A stretch of 64,000 nucleotides of DNA from Ypsolopha sequella. Taxonomy: Eukaryota; Arthropoda; Insecta; Lepidoptera; Ypsolophidae. The notes under the pieces were generated by a model. The model did not search any database. It was given only the letters and a program-made list of their open reading frames with translations, and had not been told where the DNA came from. Below, piece by piece: positions 20,739 to 32,495 of this stretch; within the stretch, counting starts at the first letter, position 1, and each line of letters starts with the position of its first letter. A program made the translations under genes and the position numbers. The stretch lies in assembly GCA_934047225.1 (NCBI GenBank), contig OW203988.1:11318229-11382228 (forward strand). The letters are read 5' to 3'.

Positions 20739-22233
20739 TTAAATTCAATTAGTTGGCGAAATTTGAAACATATGTAGAACATGTCCATATGAATAACTTT
20801 TTTTAATAGGATAGCGAAAAATTCTTAAAATTCGTTTTCACCTTTCCATACTGGACGAGTCAGCTGATCGAAGCAATTTGTATAGGAGGAAGTGAAAAAA
20901 AGTTAAGAATTTCGCTTAGCTCCCATACAAACAGTTGTCCATATAGACTAGTACTACCTTTGTTTTGAGTTTCGCCAAATAATGTTATTTAACCTTATAT
21001 ATGTATATAAATCGTTACGACCTGAATGCCCCGGGGGGTGTCGGATGTGTTCCGAGTGTGAACTTTGAAATGCAAGTCACAGTCCACCCACACTCGGTAA
21101 ACCCGCGTTTCACCTGCAAATATTACGTCCCAACGTGATGGGTGGTGAGCCCTATCATCGTTCTTCGGGCACAAATACACTCTTTTTAGGGCATGCAGGT
21201 TTCCTTACTATGTTTTCCTTCACTGTTCACAAGTGGTAAGTACCTATTAGCAAATACTATGCACATTATGTAAATTCCGAAGAACTCATTGGTGCATGCC
21301 CGACCGGAGATCGAACCTTAATCTCAAGATTAAGAGGCCAGCGTTCTACCCCTGAGTTACCGCTGCTTTTTCGTTACTTTAAAAATAAATATATAGATAT
21401 ATATATGTATATATAGTATGCCTAAGCTTAGTAGGTACCTATATAGTTTCGTATGCATAAATGATCATCAAATAATGAACAACTACTCAAACATACATGT
21501 TGGAAAAAAAATGAAAACTTGTCAAAACATGGAAAGTTATAAATACTGATTTTATTGTTCCAAATGCGTTACTGAACGAAATTGTAAGGTTTGATCACGC
21601 AATTCTAATTTTTGAAAAAAAGTTTTCCAGGCATCCATAAACACTGCAATAACACACCATACTGATTAAAAATCAGTATCGTGATAAAACTTTGTAACAA
21701 AACACGCGCGCAGCAAACGAGTGGTAATCGAGCTCTGCCTGACTCCAGATTTCCACTAACTTGCGGGGGACCGCGGGGGACGTTAAATTCGCGCGGGGAG
21801 GTGAGTGTCGCTTCTTTACGTAGTAATACTTTATATTCTCTGGTAGTACATTATTTTGATCTATCTCGTAGGGTTCAGCCAGCGTTTGCAATGTAAGCGC
21901 AAAAAAATGTGTTTATTTACGACATCACATTAGAAACCTCTAAAATTATCAGTGTTTCTCTACTATACTATGCATGTATCATACAAATAAACCTTTCTCT
22001 TGAATCACTCTATCTAATAAAAAAAAACTGCATCAAAATCCGTTGCGTAGTTTTAAAGATCTAAGAATACATAGGGACAGACAGACAGCGGGAAGTGACT
22101 TTGTTTTATACTATAGTAGTGATGATGCATTGGACATAGAACAGGCGGTAAAGTGTGAAGGATATGTATGTCGTCGCTCTCGCTGCGGCTGCAAAATCCG
22201 CTATGTGATTTTTAATTTTATGCAATTTTAATT
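19493..22233. other. Spacer between the BEL/Pao copies, nested repeats
   Basis: No gene seen. About 20211-20305 (starting ACTAGCGACCCGCCCGCGCG) and about 21985-22130 (containing AAAATCCGTTGCGTAGTTTT and a GACAGACAGACAG stretch) look like the two ends of one common lepidopteran interspersed repeat, separated by about 1.7 kb of later insertions. These include a TA dinucleotide run near 20701-20733 and the SINE at 21020-21372. Confidence 0.55.
21020..21372 (-). mobile_element. tRNA-derived SINE
   Basis: On the minus strand the head (21372 downward) carries an A-box-like TAACTCAGGGGTAGAACG and a B-box-like GGTTCGATCTC, the internal RNA polymerase III promoter of a tRNA ancestor. The body shares sequence with the SINE at 38400-38612: the words TTACGTCCCA, GTGATGAGCCCTATC or close variants, and GAAATGCAAGTCA. 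Confidence 0.75.
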
Positions 22234-22238
22234 CCTAT

Positions 22239-22703
22239 TGTTCGCGCCACTTCTTGTGGCTCTCATACTGCGGGGTAGTTGTGAATTAATATTTTCAACT
22301 GTCATTTTCGCTGCATCTCCACCCGCTTAGTTTTGGACGCAAATCAATCAGTCGTCAATCAGAAGCCTTTCACGCCGGAGGTCTACGCTGATTGTCATTC
22401 GACTAGGTCCTACCTCGACCCTACCGCCCGCCATTTTGAGATCGCACCCGCTGTGCGCCTCATTTTCATCTATTACTATTACGAAGAAGATTAGCCGAGA
22501 AGAGCGCAACCAGGCACGAAGAGGAAGAAGAAAACCATCTTGGAGAACACCAGAGACTTGGTGGCTCAGGCGAAGCGTGGTTTGTGGTGCATGCAGCTCC
22601 TTCCCAAGGTCAGATCTTTCATCTTCGTAATTATTTCTCTTCACTTCCCGCTATTTTTAAAACCTATGGTGATACAAAGCACTGCCGTCATATCGCGTGC
22701 TCA
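22239..22703 (+). repeat. 5' LTR of BEL/Pao copy 2
   Basis: 465 bp, identical by eye to the 3' LTR at 28610-29074 and to the 5' LTR of copy 1. Confidence 0.97.
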
Positions 22704-22709
22704 TTTTTT

Positions 22710-22727
22710 TGGCCATTCGAGCCGGAT
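22710..22727 (+). promoter_or_regulatory. Primer-binding site, copy 2
   Basis: Same 18 bases and same six-base gap from the LTR as in copy 1, tRNA-Tyr-like with two mismatches. Confidence 0.7.
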
Positions 22728-23190
22728 CTAGATCCATTTTAGGCCCTTTGATCTGCGATCTATAACCATTTTTTGGTATTTCCAACCGCTATCTTCATGT
22801 TCTTTGTCTAAAGAACACGTGAATTCCGCTCTAATTTTCACTCTGCCCGCAGTATTACCCCGCATTCCCGCTCTTATTTGCATTATCTATGCATTAAAAC
22901 CCCGCATTCGTCAAAATATTAGTGATTCCATTTCCTATATACTGGAAATTGTAAATAATCTACAGTGAAATACGCCATTCTGTTAATTTATCCGCTGCGA
23001 TTATACCATTTGATCATTTCACAGAAAATATTATCTGCCTACCTGCTAATTCTTAATATTATCGAGAGGTACTCGTACACAGGTTCGTCCGCCGCCCGTG
23101 TTATCTCTAACTCATTAGCACTATTCTATGTTGTAGTCAGTATAAAACTTTCGATAGTTCTGGTACTTGCCTAACTTTGTACTATATAAC

Positions 23191-26100
23191 ATGCCAAATT
23201 CCGCAGAAGCTGCAAAATTAAAGATGTCGTATAGTTTAAAGAAGCTTAAAAATAAAAGGCAAGAATTGTTTAATCGCCTTCAGAGAGTTTATGACTTTTC
23301 TAAAACCGCTTTAGAGGATGTTTCTTCGGCAGAATTGTTTATGGCCAATGTCGAAACATTGGATACTGTACGCTCAGAAATTCATGTAATCATAGATGAA
23401 ATTAATGACACAGAGGTATTGATAAATCCTAATTTTGAACCAAATTATCAAAGTTGGTCAGCTTTTGAGGATCTTTACTCCCATTGCAAATACATCAACC
23501 GGAAGTTATCACATTCTTCGAAATCGGCTGACTCTAAAGTTAAAGCTCCACGTGACATGGAATGTCCCAAAAAACCTACTATCAAGCTTCCAAAACTGGA
23601 ACTCGTTGGTTTTTCTGGTGAAGCTACTATGTGGCCAACATTCTATGAAACATTTAAAACCACGATTCACGATAATCCGGACTTGACCGACAACGAACGA
23701 GTACAATACCTGATGGGTAAACTTTCTGGCCGGGCACTTTCGATTTGTTCTGGAATCACACCGAACGCAACTAACTACGACATAATCTGGAAAACACTCG
23801 TTTCTACTTTTCAAGACTCGCGTAGTTTAGCCACTACTTATTTGGATCAAATGTTTGAATTTCGCCCTTTAACTACCGCTAGTTCAAAAAACTTGGACTT
23901 GTTTTTAGACAAGTTCTGTTCCGCTGTTTCGTGTTTAAAATCGCTGAATATTAAAGATCTTTCGGATTTTATCCTTATGTATTTGGCCCTTAAAAAACTT
24001 GATGTTGAAACCGCTCGTTCATTTGAAATGTTTAAACGTGGTTCCGATTTACCCCATTATGATGAATTAATATCATTTTTACGTGAACAAACTAAGATAC
24101 TGAACCGCACTGCACCCGCAATTACCGCTCCCGCTCCGAACCGCTCCGTTAATAATAATAACAACAAAACCGGGTACAGTACCAAGTCAACCCATGCTTT
24201 TGTCTCCGCTTCGACCAATAATAATTGTTGTCTGCTATGTAAACAATTAAAACACTATAATTTATATAAGTGTCCCGAATTTGTGAAACTAGATATCGAG
24301 AAAAGATTTCAGTTCATCAAATCTAATAACGGTTGCACCAATTGTTTAAGTATTACGCATAACAATTCCGCTTGTAAATCGTCTTATAATTGCCGCCATT
24401 GTAATTGTAAACACCATTCGATGTTGTGCCGCAAACAAAATGTGATGAATACTCACACCGCGCTTGGTCAAAATATTACCGTGTCTCCACGCACACATAC
24501 GCAATCTTCGAGGTTGGTGGATCCTGCCGTATCGGCGACTAACACAGAACATATGACTAATGATTCTCAATCCGTACCAACTGCGAGTAATAATATTTCT
24601 TTATGTAACTTACAGCCTAACTCGCAGCGTAATGAAACATGCCTTTTAGGTACAATTCAAGTGATCGTGAAAGATTCTAACGGTATGTCTGTCCGTCTAC
24701 GTGCGCTCTGCGACCCTGCGTCACAATCCAGTTTTTCGACGGTTTCCTGTTGTGAGAAGCTTAACTTAAAATATGAGAAAATTCCCCGCGCTTTTGTTAA
24801 GGGCATCGGCTCTTCATCAAACCCAATTAAGGGTGCGACAAACCTTAAATTGTTTTCACGATTTGATGATTCGGTTTCAATTTCGCTTGACACTTATGTA
24901 ATCGACCGTATTACCGACAACTTACCATCGGTGCAGGTGGATTTGTCTACGCTTTCGTATTTAAAATATATCACACTTGCTGATGAAACATTTTACTTAC
25001 CGGGTGAGATTGATATTCTTATCGGTGCATCTTTATTCGCGGATATCTTGTTATCAGGCCGCGTCTCTGGTCCCCCGGGTACGCCGACGGGATTTCAGAC
25101 CATCTTCGGTTTTACGCTAATTGGTAATACGCCTGTTTACCAAAATACCGCATGTTCAATTTCGTTATGCTCTTATATGGAGATTGAACCGCCAATAGAT
25201 TTTATTTTACAAAAATTTTGGCAATTAGAAGAGGTGCATTGTGAACCTGCTTCTAGTCCCGCAAATGATGAATGTGAAAAATTATTTATTAACAATGTGT
25301 CACGTGACCCCGCTGGTCGCTATTCGGTTTCTTTACCGTTCGCACGGAATCCTAACATACTAGGAAACTCGTACCATCACGCAAAAAAGTGTTTTATGTC
25401 TCTTGAGCGTAGGTTTGTTTCTAACGCAGATTTACGTTCCGAGTATAACAATATAATAAATGAATACCTAACTAAAGGTTACATATCCCCGCTTCATAAT
25501 GATGACCAATTATCTCTTGGTTATTATATTCCGCATCATCCCGTAGTGCGTGTTGATAAATCAACGACAAAGGTGCGTATTTGTATGAATGCCAGTACTA
25601 AGACTGACTCCGCTGATGGTACTCGTGTCTCATTAAATGACACGCTGCACACAGGTGCTAATTTGCAAAACGATTTGTTTTTAATTTTACTTGACTTCCG
25701 CTTGTATGAAATCGCTTTTACCTCGGATATCAAACAAATGTTCTTACAAGTTTTGGTTAACGCCGATGATCGCAAATTTCAAAAGTTTTTATACCGCTTT
25801 GACACGTGTTCACCGCTTATCGCTTATCAGTTCAATCGCGTCTGCTTTGGACTACGTAGTAGCCCTTTCCTTGCGATGAGAGTAGTCAGGAAACTCTGTG
25901 AGGATGGGAGTTCAGCGTACCCGCTCGCCGCTACTGTAGCCGCACGAAACTGTTACATGGACGACATCTGCTATAGCACGCCCACCGTGCAGGGCTCCTT
26001 ACAGCTCAGAGATGAGCTGGTAGGATTGCTTAAGGCCGGTGGCTTTGAGCTCGTCAAGTGGTCTAGTAACTGTCAACAGTTACTTGATACACTGCCTGAT

Positions 26101-28509
26101 ACTCACCGCTTAAATTCTAGTAAGAATTTTGAAGAACAAACTCAAACTCTTAAAGTTCTTGGCTTACAGTGGTCGCCTGATTCTGACGAGTTCTCTTTTA
26201 CTGTATCGCTAGATAGTCGCCCATGTACTAAACGCAATGTTTTGTCCGTGATAGCACGTCAGTACGACGTCCTCGGCTTTACCGCTCCTGTGATCTTGTA
26301 CGCAAAATTACTCTTGCAGAAAATCTGTATTTTAAAATTAGACTGGGATGAAACACTACCCTCTGATATTGCGCAGATTTGGCAAAACTATTTGAAGGAG
26401 CTACCTGTTTTGCGGGATTTACGTATTAAACGCCACTTAGACGTGTTCCAAAATTCGAAAATTTCGATAATATCATTTGCAGACGCAAGTGAACGTGGAT
26501 ACGGATGTGTCGTATATATTAGAGTACAAGATGACTCAGACACTTGCACTAGCATTCGGCTGGTATGCGCAAAGTCAAAAGTCTGTCCGCTCAAGACCGT
26601 CAGTGTCGCCCGCCTTGAGCTTTGTGCCTCGTTACTCATGTCGAAATTAACTCGTCGTGTAGTTGACGCTTATAAAATACGTCACAATATTGAACGTATT
26701 TACTGTTTTACCGATTCTATGGTAACTTTACACTGGATACATTCCTCACCGCACAGGTTTAAAACCTTTGTCGCGACGCGTATAACAAAAATAATATCCG
26801 CTATTCCCGCTGAATGTTTTTACCATACAGCTGGTTCTCAAAACCCGAGCGACTGTCTTTCCCGTGGTCTCACTCCCACGCAGTTGATGAGTCACCCGCT
26901 CTGGTTCACTGGACCTGCTTGGCTTTATCTGGACGCTAAAGAGTGGCCAATCAAAACAATAGAATCAGCTTCTATTGAAGAAAACTTGCCGGAATCAAAA
27001 ACAATTTCTCTTCCCGCTTTTAGTAATGAAGAACCGCATCCACTTCTTTCTCTTTCGGAAAGAATTTCGTCATGGCTTGTGCTTTTACACACAATCATTT
27101 ACATCTACCGATTTTTACGTATTTTACCGCGCTCTAATATTTTTACCGCTACCGATATGGATTTCGCTGAAGTTGCATTGATTAAAGCTCTTCAAGCATT
27201 TTATTTTCTTGATGAAATAAAAAGATTAAAGTCAAATAAACTTTGTTCTCCCGCTTTAAATCGACTATCGCCATTTTTAGATAAAAATGGATTGTTACGC
27301 GTTGGTGGTCGACTTCGCAACACAGACATGACGTTCGATCAACAACACCCTGTGTTGTTACCTCGTAAAAATCATATTGTCGAATTGATTATCATTCATT
27401 ATCATCGCAAAAATTGTCACACTGGACCAGTGGCTTTAATGTCAATAATCCGCCAAAAATTTTGGATACTTTCCTGTCGAAATATTGTTCGTCGCGTAAT
27501 ACATAGCTGCAATTATTGTTTTAAGGCGAAGCCGAGACAAACCTTCCCTTTCATGGCAGATTTACCATCATGCCGCGTTAATGAGGCTAAAGCTTTTGTC
27601 CACTGCGCTGTGGATTATTGTGGTCCTATCAGTATCACTCCGTATCGAAAACGTGGAGTCCGTCCCGTCAAATGTTACCTCTGCATATTTGTATGCCTGG
27701 TGACTCGTGCAGTTCACGTTGAATTGGCAACTGATCTTAGCACGAACACTTTTCTTTCCGCGTTCAAACGTTTTTTATCTAGACGTGGAGCAGTGTCTTT
27801 CGTATATTCAGATAATGCTACGAACTTTGTAGGCGCTAGAAATGCCCTCTCAGAAATTTACAATTTGACAAACTCCGAAGAATTTAAAACGTCTTTCGCG
27901 AATGAACTTGCCGATCATAGAATACAATGGAAATTTAATATTCCACGTAGCCCACATTTTGGGGGACATTATGAGATATATGTCAAAGGATTTAAGACGC
28001 ATTTGCATAGAGTAGTAGGTACTCAACTGTTGACCTACGAAGAATTATTAACTGTAGTTACGCAAATAGAATGTGTCATAAATTCTCGTCCGCTTACGCT
28101 GCTGAGTGAAGATCCATCTGAACTTAGCGCGTTAACTCCTGCACATTTTCTGATGTCAACTCCTTTAAAAGAATTACCCGCTTGTAAGGTGGCTGATGAG
28201 CCAGTTAATTTATTACGTCGCTACGCGTTGCTTGATCAAATGGTAGAATCGTTCGCAAGGCGATGGAAGAATGATTATCTCCATCTTCTCCAGTCTAGAG
28301 GAAAATGGAATACACCTTCCAACCCAATCAAAATTGGATCTGTTGTCGTTGTAGTTACCGATAACACTCCACCGCTTCAATGGCCGCTCGGTGTTATTGT
28401 AGCTGTATACCCTGGCAAAGATAATGTCATTAGGGTAGCTTCTGTCAAAACGACGACAGGTGTTTACAAACGACCTGTCGTGCGTCTTTGCCCTCTCCCA
28501 TCTCAATAA
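23191..28509 (+). CDS. BEL/Pao Gag-Pol polyprotein, copy 2
   Basis: 1,772 residues from the ATG at 23191, uninterrupted, with the same domain order and catalytic residues as copy 1. Differences from copy 1 are L to R before D-M-E-C-P-K-K, A to V before an Asn run, P to L inside the first cysteine cluster (C-C-P-L-C to C-C-L-L-C), M to L near residue 452, G to Y in L-S-Y-L-K-x-I-T, and I to T in the integrase zinc region (C-H-I-G to C-H-T-G). Silent changes are scattered. Given identical LTRs and an intact frame, this copy is the better candidate for a currently active element. Confidence 0.95.
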   Translation: MPNSAEAAKLKMSYSLKKLKNKRQELFNRLQRVYDFSKTALEDVSSAELFMANVETLDTVRSEIHVIIDEINDTEVLINPNFEPNYQSWSAFEDLYSHCKYINRKLSHSSKSADSKVKAPRDMECPKKPTIKLPKLELVGFSGEATMWPTFYETFKTTIHDNPDLTDNERVQYLMGKLSGRALSICSGITPNATNYDIIWKTLVSTFQDSRSLATTYLDQMFEFRPLTTASSKNLDLFLDKFCSAVSCLKSLNIKDLSDFILMYLALKKLDVETARSFEMFKRGSDLPHYDELISFLREQTKILNRTAPAITAPAPNRSVNNNNNKTGYSTKSTHAFVSASTNNNCCLLCKQLKHYNLYKCPEFVKLDIEKRFQFIKSNNGCTNCLSITHNNSACKSSYNCRHCNCKHHSMLCRKQNVMNTHTALGQNITVSPRTHTQSSRLVDPAVSATNTEHMTNDSQSVPTASNNISLCNLQPNSQRNETCLLGTIQVIVKDSNGMSVRLRALCDPASQSSFSTVSCCEKLNLKYEKIPRAFVKGIGSSSNPIKGATNLKLFSRFDDSVSISLDTYVIDRITDNLPSVQVDLSTLSYLKYITLADETFYLPGEIDILIGASLFADILLSGRVSGPPGTPTGFQTIFGFTLIGNTPVYQNTACSISLCSYMEIEPPIDFILQKFWQLEEVHCEPASSPANDECEKLFINNVSRDPAGRYSVSLPFARNPNILGNSYHHAKKCFMSLERRFVSNADLRSEYNNIINEYLTKGYISPLHNDDQLSLGYYIPHHPVVRVDKSTTKVRICMNASTKTDSADGTRVSLNDTLHTGANLQNDLFLILLDFRLYEIAFTSDIKQMFLQVLVNADDRKFQKFLYRFDTCSPLIAYQFNRVCFGLRSSPFLAMRVVRKLCEDGSSAYPLAATVAARNCYMDDICYSTPTVQGSLQLRDELVGLLKAGGFELVKWSSNCQQLLDTLPDTHRLNSSKNFEEQTQTLKVLGLQWSPDSDEFSFTVSLDSRPCTKRNVLSVIARQYDVLGFTAPVILYAKLLLQKICILKLDWDETLPSDIAQIWQNYLKELPVLRDLRIKRHLDVFQNSKISIISFADASERGYGCVVYIRVQDDSDTCTSIRLVCAKSKVCPLKTVSVARLELCASLLMSKLTRRVVDAYKIRHNIERIYCFTDSMVTLHWIHSSPHRFKTFVATRITKIISAIPAECFYHTAGSQNPSDCLSRGLTPTQLMSHPLWFTGPAWLYLDAKEWPIKTIESASIEENLPESKTISLPAFSNEEPHPLLSLSERISSWLVLLHTIIYIYRFLRILPRSNIFTATDMDFAEVALIKALQAFYFLDEIKRLKSNKLCSPALNRLSPFLDKNGLLRVGGRLRNTDMTFDQQHPVLLPRKNHIVELIIIHYHRKNCHTGPVALMSIIRQKFWILSCRNIVRRVIHSCNYCFKAKPRQTFPFMADLPSCRVNEAKAFVHCAVDYCGPISITPYRKRGVRPVKCYLCIFVCLVTRAVHVELATDLSTNTFLSAFKRFLSRRGAVSFVYSDNATNFVGARNALSEIYNLTNSEEFKTSFANELADHRIQWKFNIPRSPHFGGHYEIYVKGFKTHLHRVVGTQLLTYEELLTVVTQIECVINSRPLTLLSEDPSELSALTPAHFLMSTPLKELPACKVADEPVNLLRRYALLDQMVESFARRWKNDYLHLLQSRGKWNTPSNPIKIGSVVVVVTDNTPPLQWPLGVIVAVYPGKDNVIRVASVKTTTGVYKRPVVRLCPLPSQ

Positions 28510-28597
28510 CTCCTTTCTTTGCCCCCGCTTCAAAATTTCGTTATTCTCTGTCTTATTTTTACTTTTCTATTCTTATTTTAAAACCAATGGTTTTAAC

Positions 28598-28609
28598 GCC
28601 GGGGGCAAA
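28598..28609 (+). promoter_or_regulatory. Polypurine tract, copy 2
   Basis: GCCGGGGGCAAA immediately before the 3' LTR, as in copy 1. Confidence 0.8.
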
Positions 28610-29074
28610 TGTTCGCGCCACTTCTTGTGGCTCTCATACTGCGGGGTAGTTGTGAATTAATATTTTCAACTGTCATTTTCGCTGCATCTCCACCCGCTTA
28701 GTTTTGGACGCAAATCAATCAGTCGTCAATCAGAAGCCTTTCACGCCGGAGGTCTACGCTGATTGTCATTCGACTAGGTCCTACCTCGACCCTACCGCCC
28801 GCCATTTTGAGATCGCACCCGCTGTGCGCCTCATTTTCATCTATTACTATTACGAAGAAGATTAGCCGAGAAGAGCGCAACCAGGCACGAAGAGGAAGAA
28901 GAAAACCATCTTGGAGAACACCAGAGACTTGGTGGCTCAGGCGAAGCGTGGTTTGTGGTGCATGCAGCTCCTTCCCAAGGTCAGATCTTTCATCTTCGTA
29001 ATTATTTCTCTTCACTTCCCGCTATTTTTAAAACCTATGGTGATACAAAGCACTGCCGTCATATCGCGTGCTCA
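28610..29074 (+). repeat. 3' LTR of BEL/Pao copy 2
   Basis: 465 bp, identical by eye to its 5' LTR. Confidence 0.97.
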
Positions 29075-29079
29075 CCTAT

Positions 29080-30716
29080 CGTAATGAAAATAGTTATAAA
29101 AATTATATAAAATAGCGGATTTTGCAGGCGCAGCGACGATCGATGTGCAATAATACTAGTTTCCCGCGCTTCTAAAATTAGTCGACAACGCAGGTACCCA
29201 CAGGCAGTTTATACCACTATCGATATTTTGCGTACGAAGACGTGCACGGGAAAAATTGTCACAGATCCGGCGTTGGCAGGTGCCAGATTGCGACTGACGA
29301 GGAGCGGGCGGCGTGGAATAAGCAACGGACCCGCGCGGTGGAACGTTAATTTCATAGGTTTTTAATTGTTTAAAAAATAAGTGATAACTTTAGTAAAGCA
29401 CAGCTAAGTGCTCGACCTAGGTAATTTAAAGAGGAATATTACCAGATAAGTTTTGTTAATAAAAGAGTGGAATTATGGAAATGACATGATTTGGAAGGAT
29501 TTATTTACATGCTGCATTCGTGATTCATTTCTATCGAGCAAAGTTTATGTTATCGTGTCACACATAAGTGCAAGACCTAGACAAAGGTTTGAACTATGTT
29601 AAGTATTTTTTTGGTAATTAATAAATTATATTCTGAGCTTCTACTTGACTTTGAAATGACTGCTTTGCGCGCGTTTTTCGGATAAGCCCGCCTTAAGAAC
29701 AGAAGCTAAATTACTTTGGAAAGATTTAAGTCTTGACAGCACTAAAACAAAAATTAAAGCCTTCAGAATCGGCTTTTTTGTAGAGTTAAATCTACAGAAT
29801 CTAGGCTAGAAAATCTCGCAGGACGTATTTTGCGACAAGCCGGTTGGAATCGGCTTCTATGGAGCCTTCGCCACTGTTAATTATTAATATTATTATTTTA
29901 AATACGTACCTTTATTTAAGACTTAAATATGTGGTATAATATAGTTTTTCTTTTTTTTTCTGTCTATGTTTACTTGTTAGCTACTTCTACAAAAAGTGTT
30001 TTGTGTATAGTGTGAATAGTGCATAATTTAAATTAAGAGCTTGCCGACAAACCGCGATAGTGGTTTGGCAAAATTGTAATAGTATTAAGTAATGTTTTTA
30101 GAAAAATAAACAATTCAATTCAATTCTTTCTGTAAGTTATTTATGCGCCTTTCGACCAAACTAAGTTATGCTTGGTACAAGCACAAAATAACCACTAACA
30201 GAAGAAGGTTCACTCATCGAAAACAGGTGTAATTATGGTGTCAAAAAATACCGTAATAAGAGGTAATAAGCAGATGAAATAAAAAAAAGAATAAAAAGCA
30301 TAAGTAATTTTGTATTCTAATATGGCGACATTTTGTATAGCAATGTACTACTTAGTGGGAATTTCTCATAGATTTAGGATATAGTATATTATCCAAAGTT
30401 CATGGAATTTCTCAATCATAATTACCAGTCTGAATTATAAAATACGACAACATTAAAAAATTGTCTAATTAACAGACAGACATCTAAACCTTTTTTTATT
30501 ACTGACCAACAACGAACTAAAATTTTATTTAGTTCGTTGCTTACCAACTTTCTTTATTCTGGTGTCGTACCCTTAGCTTGACTGCATTCAGTTTGATGGC
30601 TGCCGGATGACATAGACAGCAGGATGCTAAACAAACTCCTGATTGTTAAAAGACATGGAAAAAAATTATGTTAACTACCAGATAAAAAACAAAATGAAAA
30701 TTTAATTTATTATCGT
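29080..30716. other. Repeat debris, MITE half and LINE tail
   Basis: No gene seen. About 29690-29782 is the right half of MITE family A (ends GCCTTCAGAATCGGC). About 29850-30125 looks like the 3' untranslated end of a plus-strand LINE, finishing AAATAAACAATT followed by CAATT repeats. The remainder has no clear features. Confidence 0.5.
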
Positions 30717-31765
30717 ACTAGCTTTTGCCCGCGGCTTCGCCCGCTTTAGTTTAGTTTTTGTGAAGACAAACGAATCTGTCAATATTTTTCAGACTCTTAA
30801 TTTTATTGAACGTATTTATTTGGAGTCTTTATTTACTCGTTATTTATTTAGCTTGGATTAAAATTAAATCACAAGCTATTGTTTCAGGTGGCGAAGAAGC
30901 AGAATTGTATAGGAATAGAACTCAGACAAAACAAAAGGGAAGACACGGTACCCATCATCCCGTGCGTGGACCTACAAAGACAGGCCCATGGACCCGTATT
31001 TACTCGCTTTGTCTCGCCCGCGCTACTGTTAAAGCTCGTCGCTCTATCTCTTTCTTTCGGTGGCGCTCGTTCAAAAAAGAGGTCTATTTTACGAGTTGAC
31101 GATATAAGAACGTACCGTATCTTCTTGCATTACTTACAAACTATATGCAACGCCAACCTCGTGATAATGGATATAGCGACAAGATGATCAGGGCAAGTAC
31201 ATGATAGCACTATTTTCAATAGCTACTATAGGAAAACAAAGGAGATGGTCAGAATCGGCCTTAACCGCGTACACGAAATCAATTTATACTATAATTTTTG
31301 TTAGATTTATTCGTAGCTAGTTTCACTTTTATAATAACACGGACACATATATTAAAATAAATAAGTACTTAATGTCGCAGCCGGTCATGAGAGCAAACAC
31401 CGAACGAAACGAAAGCGCGCGCCATCTACCAAGTAGTCCACAAACTACGCTTCCAGCGTGCTTTGATAACAGTCATGCGTGACGCAATCGGCAGTCCCAG
31501 CTTTTTATTTCACGATTCATGCTTTTCTTCTGGATTTTGATAGAGATTACATTACGACTGACATTCGAGCATACCCTTTTAAATATATCAGAATCATCGT
31601 GAAACATTGTTACAACTATGAACGTTTCAAACGCGCTGAAGTTTATTTTCGCAATGCCATATGAAAATAACCTCAAAATAAAAACGATTTATCATAAAAG
31701 TTATTAAAAGATGGTGTCCGTTTTAAATGGATAATCAAACCGTGTTATTTTGAATTTGTTCTTTA
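30717..31765. other. Interspersed repeat fragment, otherwise featureless
   Basis: Begins ACTAGC then TTTTGCCCGCGGCTTCGC, a sequence common at one end of lepidopteran interspersed repeats; a related start is at 54966. Open frames at 30806-31187 and 31473-31676 have no recognisable domain and overlap on both strands. Confidence 0.4.
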
Positions 31766-31789
31766 TCATTGACCACAATATATTTGTGT

Positions 31790-32103
31790 ACTCTCTTAAG
31801 GCATTTTGCTTATGGGGAACTGGCCGTCTCCTTTGAAGCTGGTGCTTACGGCAATACACATTTGGTATTAGATTATGCCTCCACAATACATGATGGCTCC
31901 TTTAGGAAACCCCACAATGCCAAGGATATGGAACCCAGTCAAAGGTCCTATGATGTTTGGAAGAGACGTTTCCCAGTATTAGCAATGGAAATGCGAGTGA
32001 AATTGGATAAAACCTTGGTTAATACTGTGGCCACTGCTATGCTACATATAATATTCTATGCCGCCGTAGAGAATTATAAGAAGTGGGTAAATACGAGTAA
32101 ATA
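31790..32103 (+). pseudogene. Harbinger-like transposase C-terminal relic
   Basis: The frame ends with S-Y-D-V-WKRRFPVLAMEMRVKLDK, then VNTVATAMLHI, closely resembling the C-terminus of PIF/Harbinger nucleases (x-G-V-W-K-R-R-F-P-x-L followed by I-V-A-T-A-x-L-H-N-I). The usual N of L-H-N is I here. The stop is at 32102-32104. The catalytic DDE residues upstream are not visible. Confidence 0.65.
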
Positions 32104-32495
32104 ATATGAATCAAAATTCTGTTCAGTGGAGCACTGATAGCCAATTATTTTCAGAGGCATGCAATCAGAGCTAGGTATATTTTTGACAGATAACAGCATA
32201 ATTGATTTAAAGTTGACCAATACGTAGCATAATGGCTGATTCACATGGATGAATGGATGGATGAAATTGAGCAATGTAAATCAGCCAGCATTTGGTTAGA
32301 TTTAGAAATTTTAAAGTTTTTCTGAATTTATTATAATATCTATAATTTCTCTTTTTTGCTTCAGCCTCCTATGAGCAGCATGTTAGTATTGGGTGGATTT
32401 TTTTTTTAAATAAAATATTGCTAAATATTGAGATATACATTATTATATATATTGTATAGTGTTTTTTTGTAAATTATAGATATTAGTTAATATAA

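Larger units (their letters stand above)
22239..29074 (+). mobile_element. BEL/Pao LTR retrotransposon, copy 2 (complete)
   Basis: Exactly the length of copy 1 (6,836 bp) with two LTRs that appear identical, flanked by the 5-bp target duplication CCTAT (22234-22238 and 29075-29079). The different target duplication shows it is a separate insertion, not a segmental duplicate of copy 1. Identical LTRs mean a very recent insertion. Confidence 0.97.

Noticed and set aside
22234..29079. Copy 2 as a segmental duplicate of copy 1
   Set aside because: Flanks differ and each element has its own 5-bp target duplication, which indicates separate integration.
30879..31187. Two overlapping plus-strand frames of about 100 codons
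   Set aside because: They overlap in different frames, have no recognisable domain and lie next to an interspersed repeat.
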